Positions 1 to 9,983 of a stretch of 64,000 nucleotides of DNA are shown in pieces (position 1 is the stretch's first letter; each line of letters begins with the position of its first letter). The position numbers and the translations under genes are program-made. The notes under the pieces were generated by a model. It searched no databases. It was not told the origin of the DNA and saw only the letters and a list, made by a program, of their open reading frames with translations. Source of the DNA: Diplonema papillatum (taxonomy: Eukaryota; Euglenozoa; Diplonemea; Diplonemida; Diplonemidae); assembly GCA_030068145.1 (NCBI GenBank), contig JAPJBO010000428.1, forward strand, positions 122,243 through 186,242, in the 5' to 3' direction.

Positions 1-1427
1 CATAACTGCGCATACGCGCTGTGCGTAGTATCACCTGCACGAGTCGATGCTGATCACCAGTTGCTTCGTTATTTTTGCAACCACACTCCGGGATACTCTT
101 CCTTCGGCTTGTTTACCGACAAAACTTCCGGCCTGTATCTCAACGCCGTCGGCAGCACCGGGCTCGAACTTACACTTCACATGATGGCCACAACACGGAA
201 TGCATGATGCTTGGACGTTAGTGTGTGTTCTCCACGCTTGTGAAGAAGAGACGTAGCCTACTCTACGCCTGGGGCTGTATTGAAGACCCGTTCACATATT
301 TGTTTTTTAGGACTCTTCTACGTCAGGTGGGTGTCCTACCCACTGTGCTGGGTGTCCTCGCAGCACCTGTTCTTGCGAAAAGGACAGACTCCTACTCCAT
401 CTTACAGGCATCAATATGTGCCCGTCTTCTCGTGTTCGAAAGAAAGACTTCGACACGAATGAGTTCATATGAACCAGGGATCATGATGTTCCCTTGTTGT
501 GAAGCGATATCGTGCGAAGTGCAACCCTTGCTTACGTTTTGGCTTTCGAGCGCTGCGAGCTCCGTAGTGGCAAGTTGAGTGCTGAGTGACCGCTCCCCCT
601 ATTCGATTTCTCTCTTGTTCCTTCGCTCACCCAAGAGACCCATTCCCTGTGTCTTAAGCCTTCTTGCACCGGTCGCGGCGGACGTGTTCGACACGACTTG
701 CAAGAGGAGATTAGGGACGTTTGGGTCTAGACCTCGCGACGAAAGTGAGGCTATTTCGCAGGTTACCTGCAGAGCCTCTTGGTCTTCACTTCAGAATCCA
801 AAAGAAGCCCATTTACGACCGTGCGCAGAAATACGAGCTTGTTGTGCAGCAAATGCTTCACTTCTCAAAGGCTAAGTCCAACGACGGCAAGTCTGCGTAC
901 GGTGGTAGACGGGGGGAAGGGCGAAAAAAAAAAACGAGCTTTCATCTGCTGATCCACGAACGTAAGCACAACCCCCACCCCCAGTTCTTTCTTTTTGTAG
1001 TGGGGCGACCGGATACTCCCTGGAGAGATGGTCCGTGCACTCTAACTCGTCTCTCTCTCTCTCTCTTTCTGTTAAACGTACGCGGGGAAGCAGCTGGATC
1101 CGGCCGGGACGGATTCCCCTCCTTTTTTTCGTTTTCTGTTCTGCGAGCACAATTGTACCGGGGGAAGGCCTGCTGCACGGCAACCTCCGCGTGTTCAGTG
1201 GAATTGCAGAGCCACGGGTCACAGCCTACACGGCAATTCCTCAAGGAAACACATCAGAACCCCAAACTGGGGGTCTCCAGAAACCCAAAACTCGAAACCT
1301 ACCACTCAGGTGGCCATAAAACGCCCCGGAAATGCAGCTCGTTTAGGCCGAAATAGCGGCCGCAGAATGCGAAAACAAGGCGAAATCACCCCGCAAGGCA
1401 ATTCCTAGGCAATTCCTTAAGGACGGG
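1..1427. other. Gene-free stretch with a short TC tract
   Basis: I see no supportable gene here. The short open frames have no recognisable domain and overlap one another on both strands. A (TC)n run lies at about 1048-1064. It is preceded by a sequence (about 1021-1047) that recurs before other TC tracts in the window, at about 15930, 16760 and 33660. Confidence 0.5.
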
Positions 1428-1625
1428 TCAAGTGGCTAGTGGCGTACCTGGGGGCTTGGTGCTTGCGCTTGGCGGTTGCGCCGAACACTAGCTTCGTGGG
1501 GGCGGTTATCCACGGGGGTAGAGCGCACAGGGTGGAGGCTCTGTGCATCACTTCGACTCAAACTTTGCTTGCTGCGGTTGACCGTCCGCACCCTTGCCCC
1601 GGGGCGAGCCTTTTCCTCCCCCTTT
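1428..1625 (+). repeat. Dispersed repeat family C, copy 1
   Basis: A segment of about 160-190 bp that recurs at 41368-41530 in the same orientation and at 9660-9830 in the opposite one. Shared blocks include GACTCAAGCTTTGCAAGCTG and GACGGTTAGCCACAGG in slightly diverged form. In all three places a short TIR element of family A or B lies within about 20-170 bp. No coding potential was recognised, and the family is named here only from copies inside this window. Confidence 0.6.
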
Positions 1626-1796
1626 AAACGTAAGCGACTGCTGCGCGGGAATAACAGGAGGACACTTCGGTAATTGAGCGAGCTCAAGATGCCGTTCCTT
1701 CACGCGAGAACCGCATGCATTTTTCGACTCAGGGGACCCATCACCAGCTCGCGGGTCTGTCGAGCTGCAACCGGTTGGCTCTTTTTTGTTGTGTAA

Positions 1797-2010
1797 GCAC
1801 CTGCTTTGTAGGAAATACTTGACGAGGCTGCCAGCTGCAAAAGATCAACGGAGGTAAATGTGCTGCAGCCCACACGAAACACAGGCGAATCTGGGTTTAG
1901 TGGTGGGGCGCAAGTGTTCAACTAAATAGACCCACTTTGTAGTGGTATTGTTCTCTCCCTCCGGCCTCCTTCGAAGTAAGCACAAGGCAGCCCCTCGGGT
2001 ATTTTGTTAA
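1797..2010 (+). mobile_element. Short TIR element, family A, copy 1 (MITE-like)
   Basis: This element of about 215 bp matches 9342-9571 over its whole length. Its left end reads roughly GTAGGAAATACTTGACGAGG. Its right end, CAGCCCCTCGGGTATTTT, is the reverse complement of a diverged form of the left end, so the element has terminal inverted repeats of about 20 bp. It has no open frame of its own and must be mobilised by a transposase encoded elsewhere. Family B carries a similar terminal core (GAAATRCTCGA). I could not define target-site duplications with confidence. Confidence 0.65.
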
Positions 2011-3653
2011 CAATGCTGTTGTTGGTACTAAAAATTAGTAGTTGGCAGCGTACTACGTGAAACTTCCCAAAGCAGGTGAGTTCCGCTAGTGCGCACAAAC
2101 AAAGACCCATATATATATATTAATATCGTGTCTTATATACACGACTAGTCTAAGAACCGACTGAGAACATACTGCGTGCAGGGCTTCTCTCCCTTATCTC
2201 CAACCGCTTTCGTTCTTGCTGACCCACCATCCCCCCACGCTCCCCCTTGCTTCCCGTGTCCTGAGACGCCACAACGGAAGTGTGGCGAAGATCGTTGTAG
2301 TAGTCGAGCTCGTTTCTACTTCACCCCTTTTCCGCAGCGACACATGTACACAAGGACTGGAGCCGATCCCAGCGTTAGGAGTCAGAGTGTACTGTTGCGC
2401 TCCCGAAAAAAAGGATATGGCAGCTGAAAAGTGATAGTGTCGGCTTCGTGGTCGTTAGAACCCGTTTAAAGGTGAACCAAAACGGTGCGGATCCACACAC
2501 CCGTTCCCCTGCGACGAAGCCGCCACCCACTCCTGCTCCCGTCACCAGATGCGAGCAGATCACTTCGCAAAAGCTTGGGCATGTTTAGTTGGTTCTCGAG
2601 TGAGAACTTGGAAGTAGAGCAGTCCACGCGCAGCGAGCACTGAAGCGGCCCGCGTCGCAGGTGACACAAGATCGACTAAGTGAAGACCGGCGGCGGGTCT
2701 GCACTTAGCCAAGTCTGCACCCAGCCTGAGTGTAGATTAAAAAAAATTAGATTTGCTGAGTGTCGAGCCTGGTGTCCGAACCAGCAGTCGCCAATTTACA
2801 CCTAGCTTTGAACCCCATGAGACCCGGGCTAGTAGTCTGAAACCAGTGCGACGGGCCTTTCCTCAGAGGGGCCCGCGCACTCAAAGCTCGACTTATCTAA
2901 AACTGCCGCAAACGCTCGAAGCTTTGCACTCCTCCGCGAATGGGGCCGGATCCAGCTGCTGCGTCGTGGGAACGAAGCGGACCGTGCCAGAATATTCACG
3001 CTCACGCACAGGAAAAGGGTCGTCGGATCTCGTCGTTGGGGAGTCCGAGAAAGGACCAAATCATCAAGGGCCGCGAGAGGAGGGGGGGGAAAAACACACA
3101 CGGGGCCCCCTCTCGTGCATCGGCAGCACCCGGCATTTGCGAGCTGCACGCATTTGCGTCGATCAGCGTCGAGGCGGTAGTCGTGCCCTCAGAGCAAGAC
3201 TACCAACGATCTCCGCCACTTGCCACGGAGAGGTGGCGTCGCTCCTCTGTACCGTCCCTCGTGCAGCAGCACCTCGTGTGCTCGTCGTTCTTCTGCGTAT
3301 CGTGTTCGGCACGTGTCATATGTGAAAGGCCTGCAAGAAAAGTGCAGCCGCCATCTTGAGACCACCAAAGCGACCGAGGGACGCGACGTGGCCCCGTCGT
3401 TGCTCATTCTTCATGGGTTGCCTTCATGGAAAGTCCGAGAGAGCGTCTAAAACGGAGGTATGCACACGTACACGAGGAGGGGTTCTTTTTGGTCAAAGCA
3501 ATTTGGCTGCATCGCAAGAACGACCGTATGTGTATGCGTTGCCGGTCCCGTTTTTTATTGAGTGGGATAAACACGCAGTCTTTTTCCCTCCGAGGTTTTG
3601 TTGTCGCAAACGAATCCCCGTGTGCAGGGCAGTGCCCACGGCACACGGCACCA
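2011..3653. other. Gene-free stretch
   Basis: No gene is recognisable. A short TA run lies at 2109-2122. The open frames are short, overlapping and of mixed composition. Nothing else in this stretch could be supported. Confidence 0.45.
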
Positions 3654-3703
3654 GGCATTGAGTTCTTTTGTGTACATGAACCACATGGATTAGCATACAC
3701 CAA
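3654..3703 (-). repeat. Solitary 3' tail of the 10.6-kb LINE (inverted)
   Basis: On the minus strand this segment matches the last 48 bases of the LINE that ends at 15201, including ATGCTAATCCATGTGGTTCA and AAAAGAACTCAATG. It is therefore an extremely 5'-truncated copy, or a captured tail, of that retrotransposon. Its orientation is opposite to the three other tails at 4757, about 5474 and about 5915. Confidence 0.8.
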
Positions 3704-3946
3704 GCATCCATGCGGAGCATCAAGCTCGTGTAACAGCCAGCGCACACGTATCAGGCTGCCACGCAAACCCACATCATCGCACACACACGTATCAGGTTAC
3801 CACACAACGCACACACACCGCTGACCGCAGCTTTTGAAAAGTTCCCGCCCTCCCTCCCAGCTTCTGGGTGCGATGAGGACATCGCTCCGTAGGATCTTTC
3901 CCTCGGCAAGGAGTGTCCTCCTTCGCTGATGAGAGCATCAGCGGCA

Positions 3947-4222
3947 AGGAAATGCTCAACAATAGCTGCCAGACAAAGAACCGAAGGGATCCCAAGTGCT
4001 GTAACTACCGAATCCACGTGTTGAACGGACGTGAGGTCATGCGGGTCTACCCCAACACGACAAATGGCACAAGCACAACAGGACAAAGGTCCTGAGTGAG
4101 AAAACAACACACGGTGGTGTAAGCGAAGAACAAATCAGATTGTGTTTGTATTGTATTTTCCCCTTTAACTCTAATGTTCCTCCATTCCATTCGGAGTCAA
4201 AGCAGCTACGTCGAGTATTTCA
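3947..4222 (+). mobile_element. Short TIR element, family B, copy 1
   Basis: A 276-bp member of a family with further copies at 6275-6560, 41577-41830 and 47415-47635. The left end contains GGAAATGCTC and AGCTGCCAGACAAAG. The right end, CAGCTACGTCGAGTATTTC, is its inverted counterpart, giving a TIR core of about 20 bp (GAAATRCTCGACGWAGCTGC). The interior is non-coding and well conserved between copies, for example in the block around TGTTGAACGGACGTGAGGTC. Confidence 0.7.
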
Positions 4223-4756
4223 TCCTTGAAAGTTTGCTGATACTGCAGGGAAACGCTGGCCACACCTCTTGAGTTTGTCCGCGGTTGTGGGAGCGGGAGA
4301 ACCTGTGTCATGCCGTCACTTCCTTTAAGTTTCAGCCTTGCGAATGTACCCCCCCCCTGAACCTATAATCTTTGATTTCTCGTTCGGGGAGTGCCGTGGG
4401 CGTGTGAGGTTGTGGTGAGAGCGCCGAAGGTGGAGCGGGGATCGCTGCTCGCGATGACCGAAGAACGCTGCCCCCAGGATCTGACCCGGCTGGCCAACTG
4501 CATGTGGCTTCCGGACAGCCCTGAAATGTGGGTGTCCATCACGTTCGACAAGCTGCGCGTGCGACCTTCGGTTTACTCCTTCGCGAGCCCAAATGACTTC
4601 CCTCGATCCTGAGACGGATCACGTTTTGATTCTACTCGAAGACAGCAAGTGACTCAAATCCTGGGGCATTGCGTGATGGAGGACCTCCAGTCTCTCGAAA
4701 AATCTTCTACTTTTTACCACCTTGCGCGGTGTCACGGGATGTTTGGCAGCCGCAGT
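4223..4756. other. Gene-free stretch
   Basis: Unique-looking sequence between a family B element and the LINE tail chain. One short open frame of 73 codons (4391-4612) has no recognisable domain. I see nothing else. Confidence 0.4.
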
Positions 4757-4805
4757 CAGTGCATGCTAATCCATGTGGTTCATGTACTCAAAAGAACTCA
4801 ATGCT
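4757..4805 (+). repeat. LINE 3' tail, first unit of a tandem chain
   Basis: This is the terminal 3' tail of the LINE ending at 15201, truncated to about 49 bp and followed by AAAC. The next LINE fragment begins immediately at 4810 in the same orientation. It is the leftmost of three head-to-tail units that all share the same 3' end. Confidence 0.8.
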
Positions 4806-4809
4806 AAAC

Positions 4810-5523
4810 ACGGCGGCGGCATGTTGCCGCAGCGGGCATCATGCCTGCCGCACGCATGGCAGAGGAACCTGCGAAGAGTGCAAAAGGCTCCCTACGCTGA
4901 CGCAGAGGCGACCGGCGGCATGTTGCAGCCGCGGCCACCACCAGTCCACCAAGCCGAACGTCCAGTCAACCCCCGGACGCAACAAGAAGAAGAGGCCCTC
5001 CTCACCCACCCAGGTGGGCGTACAACGGGAAACGCCAGTAGGAAAGCGAGCGGCGCGAGCGCCGCTCGCGGCAACGAAAAAGGAGACGGCGACGACCGGA
5101 CGGGCGACCAAGAGGCCGCCACCAACGCCAGGAACCAGCGAACGACCAGCGCTGAAGAAGAGGGTGCTCGGCACCCCGAAGGAAGGCCCGATCGCCGGCC
5201 GCAAGCGGTAGAAGACGAAGGCGACCACACCCGACTCAGGGGTGCATCGAAGGAAGAAGAAGGTTCCGAGGGCAAGCAGCTCTCAGAAACGACCGGGGAC
5301 CACGGGCACACCAATGCCCTCGAAAGTGGAAAACGGGCACTCCTGCCTGCCCTCGTACTCGCCGACTCAGTCTTTGGAATCGCAAGAAAGCCAAACCCCG
5401 CTAGCTCCACAAATGCTCGACCTTGACGACGCAATGGCAGGTGACGACGTCATCCGATAACCTGACTTTCAAGGCAGTGCGTGCTAATCCATGTGGTTCA
5501 TGTACTTAAAAGAACTCAATGCT
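4810..5523 (+). mobile_element. 5'-truncated LINE copy A (decayed ORF tail plus 3' UTR)
   Basis: This copy corresponds to 14488-15201 of the long LINE: the Cys/His-rich end, the lysine/proline-rich tail of the protein, the stop codon and the 3' tail. It starts abruptly at ACGGCGGCGG, directly after the AAAC that follows the preceding tail. In the original reading frame a lysine codon has become TAG at about 5209, so this copy cannot encode the full protein end. It ends with the same tail and AAAC (5524-5527), to which copy B is joined. Confidence 0.85.
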
Positions 5524-5901
5524 AAACAAGCGACGACCGGACGGGCGACCAAAAGGCCGCCACCAACGCCAGGAACCAGCGAACGACCAGCGCTGAAGAA
5601 AAGGGTGCTAGGCACCCCGAAGGAAGGCCCGATCGCCGGCCGCAAGCGGAAGAAGACGAAGGCGACCACCCCCGACTCAGGGGTGCATCGAAGGAAGAAG
5701 AAGGTTCCGAGGGCAAGCAGCTCTCAGAAACGACCGGGGACCACGGGCACACCAACGCCCTCGAAAGTGAAAAACGGACACACGTGCCCGCCCTCGTACT
5801 CGCCGACTCAGTCTCTGGAATCGCAAGAAAGCCAAACCCCGCTAGCTCCACAAATGCTCGACCTTGACGACGCAATGGCAGGTGACGACGTCATCCGATA
5901 A
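5491..5901 (+). pseudogene. Chimeric ORF: tail-derived start fused to LINE protein C-terminus
   Basis: The 3' tail of copy A supplies an ATG (5491) and about a dozen codons (MWFMYLKELNAK), which run in frame into the lysine/proline-rich C-terminal tail of the LINE protein in copy B. The result is a 136-codon open frame with the same end as the long LINE ORF. It contains no catalytic domain. Whether it is transcribed cannot be told from sequence, and it is most simply a by-product of head-to-tail insertion. Confidence 0.5.
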
Positions 5902-5964
5902 CCTGACTTTCAAGGCAGTGCATGTTAATCCACGTGGTTCATGTACTTAAAAGAACTCAATGCT
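5529..5964 (+). mobile_element. 5'-truncated LINE copy B
   Basis: This copy corresponds to about 14766-15201 of the long LINE and is nearly identical to it. It begins at GCGACGACCGG, right after the AAAC at the end of copy A, and ends with the same 3' tail followed by AAAC. It is the third unit of the chain that starts at 4757. Confidence 0.85.
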
Positions 5965-5996
5965 AAACAAACATAACGTGGGCGGCGCCAAAGTTT

Positions 5997-6113
5997 TACC
6001 AGCTTCGGCTGACACCATTTGCGCATTTAACCATGGTTACGAAGACGACTGAAAGCATAGACACAAAGATAGCTCAAAGCATCTGCAGAATAACACGAAA
6101 AGCCTCCAGGCAA
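5997..6113 (+). repeat. Repeat D, copy 1 (uninterrupted)
   Basis: About 115 bp matching 27548-27657, with shared blocks such as GGCTGACACCATT, TTAACCATGGTTA and AGCTCAAAGCATCTGC. The copy at 27.5 kb is interrupted immediately after CACGAAAAGCCT by the 2.4-kb TIR element. Here the sequence continues with AGGCAAA and GTTTTCAC, which reappear at 30077 on the far side of that element. This copy thus represents the empty site. Confidence 0.65.
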
Positions 6114-6274
6114 AACCCCGTTTTCACACTTCTTTCCCCCACACGCCCTTACAAACATCGCAGGAAGCATGGTCGCAGGTGCATCCCGACGCGACTCGCG
6201 GCAAACGCAAGGTTTGACTGTTCTTCAACATCAAGATCGCCCGCAATGCCTCTTCTTCTGCGTCTCTTACAGAA

Positions 6275-6560
6275 GCGCCAGCTTGGAAGGAAATGCTCGA
6301 CGATGCTGCCAGACAAAGAACAGAAGGGATCCCAAGTGCTGGTACTACCACCGAACCGCATGTTGAACGGACGTGAGGTCATGCGGGTCTACCCCTACAA
6401 GACACACAAACACAGCAGGGGAAAAAGCCCGGAGGGAAAAATTCAGCACACGGTGGTGTAAGCGAAGAACAAGCCAGATTGTGTTTGTGTTGTGTTTGCC
6501 CCTTTCCCCCTGTATTGCCTCCCTTCCATTCGGAGTCAAAGCGGGTACGTCGAGTATTTC
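6275..6560 (+). mobile_element. Short TIR element, family B, copy 2
   Basis: Full-length match to the other family B copies. It begins with GCGCCAGCTTGGAAGG and ends at GTCGAGTATTTC. Like the other copies it is non-coding and has about 20-bp imperfect terminal inverted repeats. Confidence 0.7.
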
Positions 6561-6834
6561 CAGGCTTGCTCAAACCACTCCAACACGTACGAGTGCAACC
6601 TTTAACCGTCTGCTTCAGCGAAAGCACAGGTAAACACACACAAAACTCGACGGATTCAGAGTACACCAACTCACAGGATCGATTCAGAGTCGATACACGC
6701 ACTCAATCATCTGATGTCGTCAGCAAGGTTTGTAGCTTCTTTCTTCTTACAGGTGTCATGGGGGGTTCACGAGGCGACACTGTCGACCGCACCTTAATTG
6801 AGTTGCGGTCGCCGATCCCCAACCGCCAGCATTA

Positions 6835-7280
6835 GTAAATTTGTTGCATTAGTGTGTGGGCCTTTGAAGCGTGGATGATGACTCTCGCGCTGCTCCCCTT
6901 GAGGTTCCTGGCTCATGCCAAAGCGCTGCCGCCCGGGTTAAGGGGTTGCGGCATCAGGCGTGGGCCAGGGCCAGGGAGGCTGTTCGGAGGGGTCACCACC
7001 CACCGTGCGCGGGCTTCGTTACTTCACTGCCCCCGGCTCTTCCCGGCCTTCGTCATCCCGGGGGAGGGTTCCACGGCCATCCCCCCCCGCGTGGGAAATG
7101 GACTGGTGCTGTGCCGCGGGTCCTTCCGTGCGTCCTCGCGACGTCGCCGCTGTCGATGTCGCTGCCGCTCTTGCTGCCGCTGCAGCCGCTGTCGGGCGGT
7201 TGGTTGACGATCCCGGTCTGCACCCCGCCCGTTGCGCGTCGGCTTTCTTCTTCTCGGCGTAAATTTGTTGCATTAGTGTG
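6835..7280. repeat. GC-rich insert between 22-bp direct repeats
   Basis: The 22-bp sequence beginning GTAAATTTGTTGCATTAG is present at 6835-6856 and again at 7259-7280. Between the two lies a roughly 400-bp segment far richer in GC than its surroundings. A single copy of the 22-mer plus its right flank (about 58 bp) occurs at 16333-16390 without the insert. The arrangement resembles a target-site duplication around an inserted segment. The insert itself has open frames on both strands but no recognisable domain and no poly(A). Confidence 0.5.
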
Positions 7281-7317
7281 ATTGTCAGGCCTTCGACTAC
7301 CCTGAGCAACGCACTAT

Positions 7318-8334
7318 GCCAGCATTATGTACTTGACGCGACGCGGAACATAGTGCTGCTTAGCAGCCAATGGCCTGTGATGGCCGAGTGCACACCAAAG
7401 TACGACTGCATCCTCCGTGTGGGTGGCTTCGTGGGGGCCTGGTCAACCAGCACCGGCTCAAACCTTTCGCGACCGTGATTGAACAGTCAGGATACCGGGG
7501 GCGGGTCTCCATGAAGAAGAGAAAAGTAAAGCAAGACCTGCGCCTGCTGTCTCCGGCTGCTTCGGCAGGCGACGCATAGTACTACTTGTGCAGTCTATCG
7601 TCGCAGATTGTTGCTGCATAACAAGTTCAAACTACTACTGCTACTACTCTTCTTAAAGGGAAGACGAACTCACTTGCCATGCTCGTTCTCAAGAGTCCAA
7701 ACGGAGGGAGGGGATGCTACCGACACGCCCCCCAAGAACAGCTGTCTTCGGGGGTTTTTCTCGACGACAGACGCCAGGAATTTGCCGAATGTTGTTAACA
7801 ATCCCTTATGTCCACAACGATGGGCACCATCTTATTGACCAAGAACAGCCAATTAGAAACCTCCCACGGCAGAGGACGACGTTGAAAAAGTAACAAAGCT
7901 CAGTTCATGCCACAAGAGTCCGAAAACTGGGTGAACGAACGGGGAGGTGTCGAATAATAACACCTCTTCCCCCAGGTGTCCCAGGTTTTCCCCGGTCCGT
8001 CATCAACTCGTTCCAGCTTTAGCCCGCCGTTGTCAAAGTCCACTTGGTCACTGTGACCCGATACAGCAGCTGGAGAAGGCCGTGGGAATTGGAGCTGGCG
8101 CCTTCTGGCCCCACGCATGCTGGCTCTATGGGGCTTTTGTTGACCCCCTCCTCCGGTACGGCTCGTGCATCTCCATCTCAAACAAAAGGTGAAACCAAAG
8201 CACAAACGAAGGGGAAGAACACCGACCATGTGGCTATGACTGCCGCTGGGACTACGTCGCGCGGGGGATAGAGCGTGGGGAGAAATAATCGGGAGGTGTG
8301 ACTGACATTCTTAGATCCTGTTGGTTCGGGCTAG
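7318..8334. other. Gene-free stretch, possible intron upstream of the 8335 exon
   Basis: No gene could be recognised. The sequence immediately before 8335 ends in GGTTCGGGCTAG, a plausible splice acceptor for the following exon, so part of this stretch may be intronic. Confidence 0.35.
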
Positions 8335-9337
8335 GAAGAGCCGACAGCAGTCTGGAAAGAAAGACCCCACCCCAAACAACAGAAAAGCGTGAAGAAGACA
8401 CGCAAGAAGAAGAAGAAAAAGAAGAGTTCGGACGTGGTCAGCATCGGCACCAGCGAACTTTTGAAGCGGCGCGCGAGCAAGAAGGGCGCAGCCGCCGCCG
8501 ACGACGCCGCCCCCAGCACCCCCAACGACAACACCAACGAGTTCACCGCCAACGACGATCCGAGCAACAACCAGAGCGGTCCGAACAACTTCGTCGACGG
8601 CAGCAAGAAAACGGGCGACAACAGCACCAGAAGCCGCAGCTCGGTCGACGTTAAAACCGGCTACGCGCCGTCGGATGATAGCAGCGGAAAACAGACTCAA
8701 GAGGTTCGAGAAGATCGTGCGGGTGCCGCTGTCGACAGCCAGGTCAAGAGCGACGCTAACTGCTTGACCAACACCGGCGCCAAGACCAACAAGAACAACG
8801 ACGGCAACGACAACACCAACAACAGCAACGGCAACAGCGACGCTTGCAACACCAACCCCACCCAGAACCACACCGCCGACGACAACCACACCAACAACAA
8901 CTTCAACGACGACGCCACCCTCACCGGGAACACCCCCAGCTGCGGCGGGATCGACTGCATCGACGACCCTTCCACCAACGCGGATTCGAAAGCACCTCCT
9001 TCTCACCACACAAGGGCGAGCAGCCGGCAGCCAGCGCTGCAGAAGCTCGATCCCGAAAGCCAGCCGCACAGCGAGGCGTCGCCCAGGCAGCACGACGCCG
9101 AGTCGAAGAAGATGCTCAAAGACACAGACACGCGGGCGTCGATCGTGAGCAACACGTCGTCCGGGCGGAAGCTGCACAGGAGAGGCACGAGCAGCACGTT
9201 GGACGCAGACCGGAAAGCGGCGGCGCGCCTGCGGCAAAAGGGAGCGTACGAGCCTCTGTCCTCCCGGAAGGTGCTCCGCATCACGCAGTGGGTGCTCGAG
9301 CAGCCGCGGCACCTGTTTCAGGACTTTGCGATGGTGT
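8335..9337 (+). CDS. Unidentified host protein, internal exon (partial)
   Basis: This is a long GC-rich open frame with no early ATG and a stop at 8332, so I read it as an exon beginning after the AG at 8333-8334. It encodes about 334 residues. A strongly basic start (a run of Lys/Arg and KKKKKK) is followed by a long Asn/Asp/Thr/Ser-rich, probably disordered region. It ends in a more ordered segment (VLRITQWVLEQPRHLFQDF). The frame runs into a family A TIR element a few bases after GCGATG, where GTGTGC could act as a splice donor. The gene is therefore either spliced there or truncated by the element. I recognise no family, and the function is unknown. Low-complexity composition makes frame errors possible, but this frame keeps the best amino-acid make-up. 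Confidence 0.5.
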
Positions 9338-9341
9338 GCAT

Positions 9342-9571
9342 TTTTGTTGTAGTAAAAGCACCTGCTTTGTAGGAAATACTTGAGAGGCTGCCAGCTGCAA
9401 AAGATGAAAGGAAGTAAATGTGCTGTAGCCCACACGAAACACAGGTGAATCTGGGTTCAGTGGCGGGTGTAAGCGTTCAACAAAAAAAGACCCACTTTGT
9501 AGTTGGTATTATTTTCCCCCTCTCAGCCTCCTTCGAAGTAAGCACAAGGCAGCCCCTCGAGGAATTTCGTA
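9342..9571 (+). mobile_element. Short TIR element, family A, copy 2
   Basis: Matches 1797-2010 closely from TTTTTGTTGT through the left TIR (GTAGGAAATACTTGAGAGGC) to the right TIR (GCAGCCCCTCGAGGAATTT). It sits directly against the end of the preceding exon. A second, partial left end (CACCTGCTTTGTAGGAAACA) follows at about 9577, so two family members appear to abut. Confidence 0.65.
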
Positions 9572-9640
9572 CAAGCACCTGCTTTGTAGGAAACACTCGA
9601 AGAGGCTGCCAGTTGCCAAATCTGAAAAGTGTAGGAAAGA
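9572..9640 (+). repeat. Partial left end of a family A element
   Basis: Begins with the family A left terminus (AGCACCTGCTTTGTAGGAAA) but diverges after GCTGCCAGTTGCCAAAT. It is a fragment or internally deleted derivative. Confidence 0.45.
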
Positions 9641-9659
9641 AGAAGAAAAATAGAAAGGC

Positions 9660-9830
9660 CGCTCCTGGTGCCAGGAATGTGACGGTTAACCACAGCTTGC
9701 GAAGCTTGAGTCGGAGGCAGCACACAGTGCCAACCCGTCCGGTCTGCCCTGTGGCTGACCGTCTCGACGAGCTTGTGTGAAGCCCCAAGGTGCGCCACGC
9801 CTTGATGCTTTAGTTTGGAAATCGGTAGCC
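9660..9830 (-). repeat. Dispersed repeat family C, copy 2 (inverted)
   Basis: The reverse complement of this segment matches 1428-1600 and 41368-41530. It follows the family A elements directly. Confidence 0.6.
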
Positions 9831-9983
9831 ACTTGACCCGTTGGCCCAGTACCCGTGAAGCTTGGCTTCCGTGTAGCGGGCTTTCCCTCGTACCCAAAAG
9901 TGTAGGAAATATTGAATAAATACTCGAGGAGGCGTTTTAAACATCAGCACGCAGAAGTGTGGCCGTCTGCGGACAACACTGCC

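Noticed and set aside
8311..9435. A 374-residue minus-strand frame rich in Val and Gly
   Set aside because: Shadow of the Asn/Asp/Thr-rich exon on the plus strand; Val/Gly runs are reverse translations of AAC/ACC repeats.
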